This document shows, piece by piece, positions 42,472 through 44,951 of a stretch of DNA of 44,951 bases. Position 1 is the first letter of the stretch. Each line of letters begins with the position of its first letter. Where the stretch lies: assembly GCA_013290025.1 (NCBI GenBank), contig JABCYV010000010.1, positions 1 through 44,951 on the forward strand. The letters run 5' to 3'. The stretch is from Acidobacteriota bacterium (GTDB lineage: Bacteria > Acidobacteriota > Terriglobia > Terriglobales > Acidobacteriaceae). The notes beneath the pieces were generated by a model. That model saw only the letters and a list, made by a program, of their open reading frames with translations, was not told the DNA's origin and did no database searches. The translations under genes and the position numbers were made by a program.

Positions 42472-44334
42472 TCATGGAAGCGCATGGTTGGTCAACAAAT
42501 AGTTACCGGCGTTCTCGGCTACAACCTGCAGGTCGGACCGCCCGACAAGTTGCTCGAGATGCGGCATTTCCGTGCCATAAGCAAGAAGGTAGCATCGTTC
42601 CGACCCCCTCCACAGCGACTCGAACTTGCCGTCATCGATGAACACGTTGGGAGCGCCGGGTGCGTAAGAGCCATATTCCAGATTGTTGTTCCGGCCGTTC
42701 AGTAGCAGAGCCGTTCGGCCCGTATAGAAGAACACCGACGAGAAGGCGTAGAAAGAATTGGCTTCAATCAACTGTCCTGGCGGACTCTGCTGCAGGCGCT
42801 CTGCCAGTGGGTAGGAGCCTAGATATGAGTCGAAGCGGATGAGGGCAATCCTAGCAGCCTGGAAGAAGACGACCATGCTGGCGGCGACTACGAGAACGGT
42901 TCTCCGCACGTCCGTCCGCGCCACCGCCAAGCCTAAAGCTCCCGCTCCGAAGCCGAGGGCCGCAAACCCTAGCGGCAGCTTCAGGTAGGCGAAGGCGTTG
43001 AGGGTTAGATCCCGGATGTGGCCCAGCGACAGGGTGTAAAGATCGGGATGTTGGGTTAGGGCGCTGGCGATGCCCGCGCCGGTAGGCAACCGCCAGACGA
43101 GCAGGAGCACGAGTAAAAGCGCGGCAGACAGTAGGGTGAAGACAGTCAGCAGAATTCGGGTACCTAGGGGCACCCAGCGGCTGCGGGAGCTGAGGGCCGA
43201 CCCGATCAACAAAGCCAGCGCTGGGTAGACCGGCAGCGAGTAGTACTCCTGCGTGGTCGAGAATGTGAAGAACAACATGACTACACCGATCCAGCAAAAG
43301 GCCATCAACCGCACACGTCCGCCGCGCGTACTCGGCTGGTAGGAAAGGGTGGGAGAGGCGAGAAGGTAGACCGACCAGGGGAATATCCAAACCAGGTTCA
43401 GTAGCCAAAACCATAGTCTGGGCACGGTGTTGTAGTCGCGCGGGTATCGCAAGTTCAGAAAACGCAAAAGATGTTCGTTGATGAAGTAGAACCAGAAGAA
43501 TCCGTGGTATTCGCCCGGCCCGCTATGCATGGAGAACGCAAAGTAAGGTGGGTTACGTAGAGTGGCGAGCGCATGCCAGGGGGCAGCGATCGCCAACGCG
43601 ACGGCGACAACTATCGCCACATGTAATCGACGCCATGCCACAGGAGAGAACAGTTGTCGAGTGATCGCCATGTAGACTAGGCCGGCCATCACAGGAAAGA
43701 CCACGGCAATGAGGCCCTTTAGCAACAGGCCGAGTCCTAAGCACAGCCCCAGGATGAGGGACCAACCGAGGGGATGCTCGCCTTCTGGTTCAAGCAGCCG
43801 CAACCAGGCCCAAACGGCGCCGGTGATGGCCAGAGTCAGCGTGGCATCTGGGATCAGGATCCGTGTGAACAAAAACAATCCAACCGACGTAGCGAGCGCG
43901 ACGCTAGCGTAGACTCCCGCCTCCTCATCAAAAGCCCAGCGTGCGAAGCGGTAGGTGACCCAACACAAAAGTACCACCGCGATAGCAAGCGGCAAACGCG
44001 CAGCCCAGTCGTGGACCCCCAAGATGCGGTACGATCCTGCCATCATCCAGTAGATCAGCGGCGCTTTTTCGAGATAGGCGACGCCATCGAGTCGGGCCGT
44101 CACCCAGTCTCCCGACGCTAGCATGTTCCGGGCAATCTGCGCCTGGACCGCATCAACATCGTCCATTAGACGAGGTGGACTGGCGATATTTACGACGAAG
44201 ACGAGACAAGCTGCTGCGACAACGATCCAACCGCCCCAACCGCTTCGACGAGTGGGCTCGGCATTGTGGCTTCCGCCGGTATTAGCTCGATGTTCCACCG
44301 TCTCATCCAGATCAACAGAACCATCAAACCCCAT
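42472..44334 (-). CDS. ArnT-like family 39 glycosyltransferase
   Basis: The roughly 620-residue multi-pass membrane protein has a first helix (WIVVAAACLVFVVNI), the acidic periplasmic loop PPRLMDDVDAVQAQIARNML, and GDWVTARLDGVAYLEKAPLIYWMMA, the DE/D-x-Y/F and EKPPL-like motif of PMT/ArnT GT39 enzymes that use polyprenyl-phosphate sugars. About ten further helices and a C-terminal periplasmic domain follow. The acceptor could be lipid A, a glycan or protein. The ATG at 44334 overlaps the end of the asparagine synthase by 145 bases. A GTG at 44298 is another possible start. Overlap suggests translational coupling. Confidence 0.88.
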   Translation of the reverse strand: MGFDGSVDLDETVEHRANTGGSHNAEPTRRSGWGGWIVVAAACLVFVVNIASPPRLMDDVDAVQAQIARNMLASGDWVTARLDGVAYLEKAPLIYWMMAGSYRILGVHDWAARLPLAIAVVLLCWVTYRFARWAFDEEAGVYASVALATSVGLFLFTRILIPDATLTLAITGAVWAWLRLLEPEGEHPLGWSLILGLCLGLGLLLKGLIAVVFPVMAGLVYMAITRQLFSPVAWRRLHVAIVVAVALAIAAPWHALATLRNPPYFAFSMHSGPGEYHGFFWFYFINEHLLRFLNLRYPRDYNTVPRLWFWLLNLVWIFPWSVYLLASPTLSYQPSTRGGRVRLMAFCWIGVVMLFFTFSTTQEYYSLPVYPALALLIGSALSSRSRWVPLGTRILLTVFTLLSAALLLVLLLVWRLPTGAGIASALTQHPDLYTLSLGHIRDLTLNAFAYLKLPLGFAALGFGAGALGLAVARTDVRRTVLVVAASMVVFFQAARIALIRFDSYLGSYPLAERLQQSPPGQLIEANSFYAFSSVFFYTGRTALLLNGRNNNLEYGSYAPGAPNVFIDDGKFESLWRGSERCYLLAYGTEMPHLEQLVGRSDLQVVAENAGNYLLTNHALP

Positions 44335-44951
44335 AAGTGATACCCCAAGTTCGCTCTCCTCGCCAGGTGTTCTCGTATTAGGTGCTCGACGGCAGGCCAG
44401 TGGAATAGCTTACTAGCCGACACCGCCTCCTGGGATAGCGTATCCAGGAGCAGGGGTCGAAGAACTCCCCGAAACCATTCGTGGATAGGGATGTCGAAAC
44501 CAATTTTGGGCCGACGCAGCACCTCGGGTGGCAATTTGTGCTTCATCATGCGTCGCAAAACGTATTTAGACTTCGACCCCCGCAGCATAAAGTTCGCTGG
44601 CAGGCGGTTGGCAAAATCGACGATACGCGGATCGAGGAAGGGGGGCCGGACCTCCAGCGAATGAGCCATGCTCATTCGGTCCACTTTATAAAGGATGTCA
44701 TCAGGCAAGTAGTACCGTTGGTCGAAGTCAAGATAACGCTGCAATCCGGTATTGGTCGCCCTTCCAGCGACTACTGCGGCCAGTGGAGTGGGATCCGCGT
44801 AGAGAAATAGCTCCCGCTTTTCAACTTCGGAAAAGGTTCCGTTCCAAAACACGTGTGCCAGTTCCGGCGAAAGCAGCGAGCCTTGCAGAAATCGCTTGAG
44901 CTTGTACTCGGAACTGATTTTTTCGTCTGACACGGGCAGATGCCTGGCACA
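44190..44951 (-). CDS. asnB: Asparagine synthase C-terminal domain, cut by the window edge
   Basis: This is the last ~250 residues of a glutamine-hydrolysing asparagine synthase-like protein, whose N-terminal glutaminase and pyrophosphatase loop lie beyond the window. Visible motifs are DQRYYLPDDILYKVDRMSMAHSLEVRPPFLDPRIVDFANRLP, typical of the synthase domain, then SKYVLRRMMKHKLPPEVLRRPKIGFDIPI. Asparagine synthases make Asn from Asp and ATP, but members also serve in surface-polysaccharide loci or as lasso cyclases. It is the most upstream visible gene of a minus-strand operon with the GT39 enzyme and permease. Track start 44933 is not a real start. Confidence 0.88.
   Translation of the reverse strand, partial: CARHLPVSDEKISSEYKLKRFLQGSLLSPELAHVFWNGTFSEVEKRELFLYADPTPLAAVVAGRATNTGLQRYLDFDQRYYLPDDILYKVDRMSMAHSLEVRPPFLDPRIVDFANRLPANFMLRGSKSKYVLRRMMKHKLPPEVLRRPKIGFDIPIHEWFRGVLRPLLLDTLSQEAVSASKLFHWPAVEHLIREHLARRANLGYHLWGLMVLLIWMRRWNIELIPAEATMPSPLVEAVGAVGSLSQQLVSSSS

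Noticed and set aside
1-44951. CRISPR array
   Set aside because: No series of regularly spaced direct repeats was found. Repeats present are two-copy or tandem without spacers, and no cas genes are seen.

Overview
The window looks like a chromosomal segment of a soil Acidobacteriota, probably of the Terriglobia/Koribacter type. This is inferred from the gene content: a very large TonB-dependent receptor with an N-terminal carboxypeptidase-regulatory-like domain, a FecR-like secreted protein, short family-restricted proteins, and long intergenic regions rich in decayed genes. GC content is moderately high. No rRNA operon is present. One tRNA-like locus was found.

Layout. 0.1-2.5 kb (minus): an aldehyde dehydrogenase behind truA. 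2.7-9.3 kb (plus): two tandem paralogous TolC-type outer-membrane proteins, a cysteine synthase and a family 2 glycosyltransferase. 9.4-15.3 kb: a compact accessory island with a 44-aa secreted peptide, an uncharacterised protein, an XRE/S24-like regulator, a 104-aa protein whose N-terminus carries a YxxP...T pattern like lasso-peptide leaders, an HPr-kinase-like protein, an NTP_transf_5 nucleotidyltransferase and a FecR-like exported protein. The kinase and nucleotidyltransferase are accessory families often seen with lasso-type RiPP clusters, but the B and C maturation enzymes are absent here. This is the best candidate for an undescribed system. 16.3 kb: a TonB C-terminal protein. 17-20 kb: a divergent hexuronate module (SDR and SMP-30 lactonase on minus, mannonate dehydratase uxuA on plus). 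20-31 kb: a fluid region of small proteins, a complete IS3-family element with a 3-bp target duplication, an odd long tRNA-like gene overlapping a phosphoesterase gene, a YVTN-type beta-propeller lipoprotein, and many broken genes (SDR tail, frameshifted Rap1a-like protein, duplicated HNH-endonuclease tail). 31.5-36.5 kb: a secreted acetamidase/formamidase-family protein and the TonB-dependent receptor. 36.7-40.8 kb (minus): a trehalose-6-phosphate synthase fused to a membrane sensor/HAMP module, and an AsmA-like protein. 41.2-45 kb (minus): an asparagine synthase (cut by the window edge), an ArnT-like glycosyltransferase and a MacB/FtsX-type permease in one apparent operon, probably the end of a surface-polysaccharide or peptide locus.

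Several dispersed repeats tie the region together: a ~160-bp intergenic repeat ending in a T-rich run (15.7 and 27.7 kb), an HNH tail copied from 31.0 to 39.2 kb, a 20-bp exact inverted copy (29.6 and 31.3 kb), a ~36-bp repeat (24.65 and 27.0 kb) and a 26-bp tandem duplication (21.2 kb). All functional names come from reading protein motifs by eye. No database search was run.
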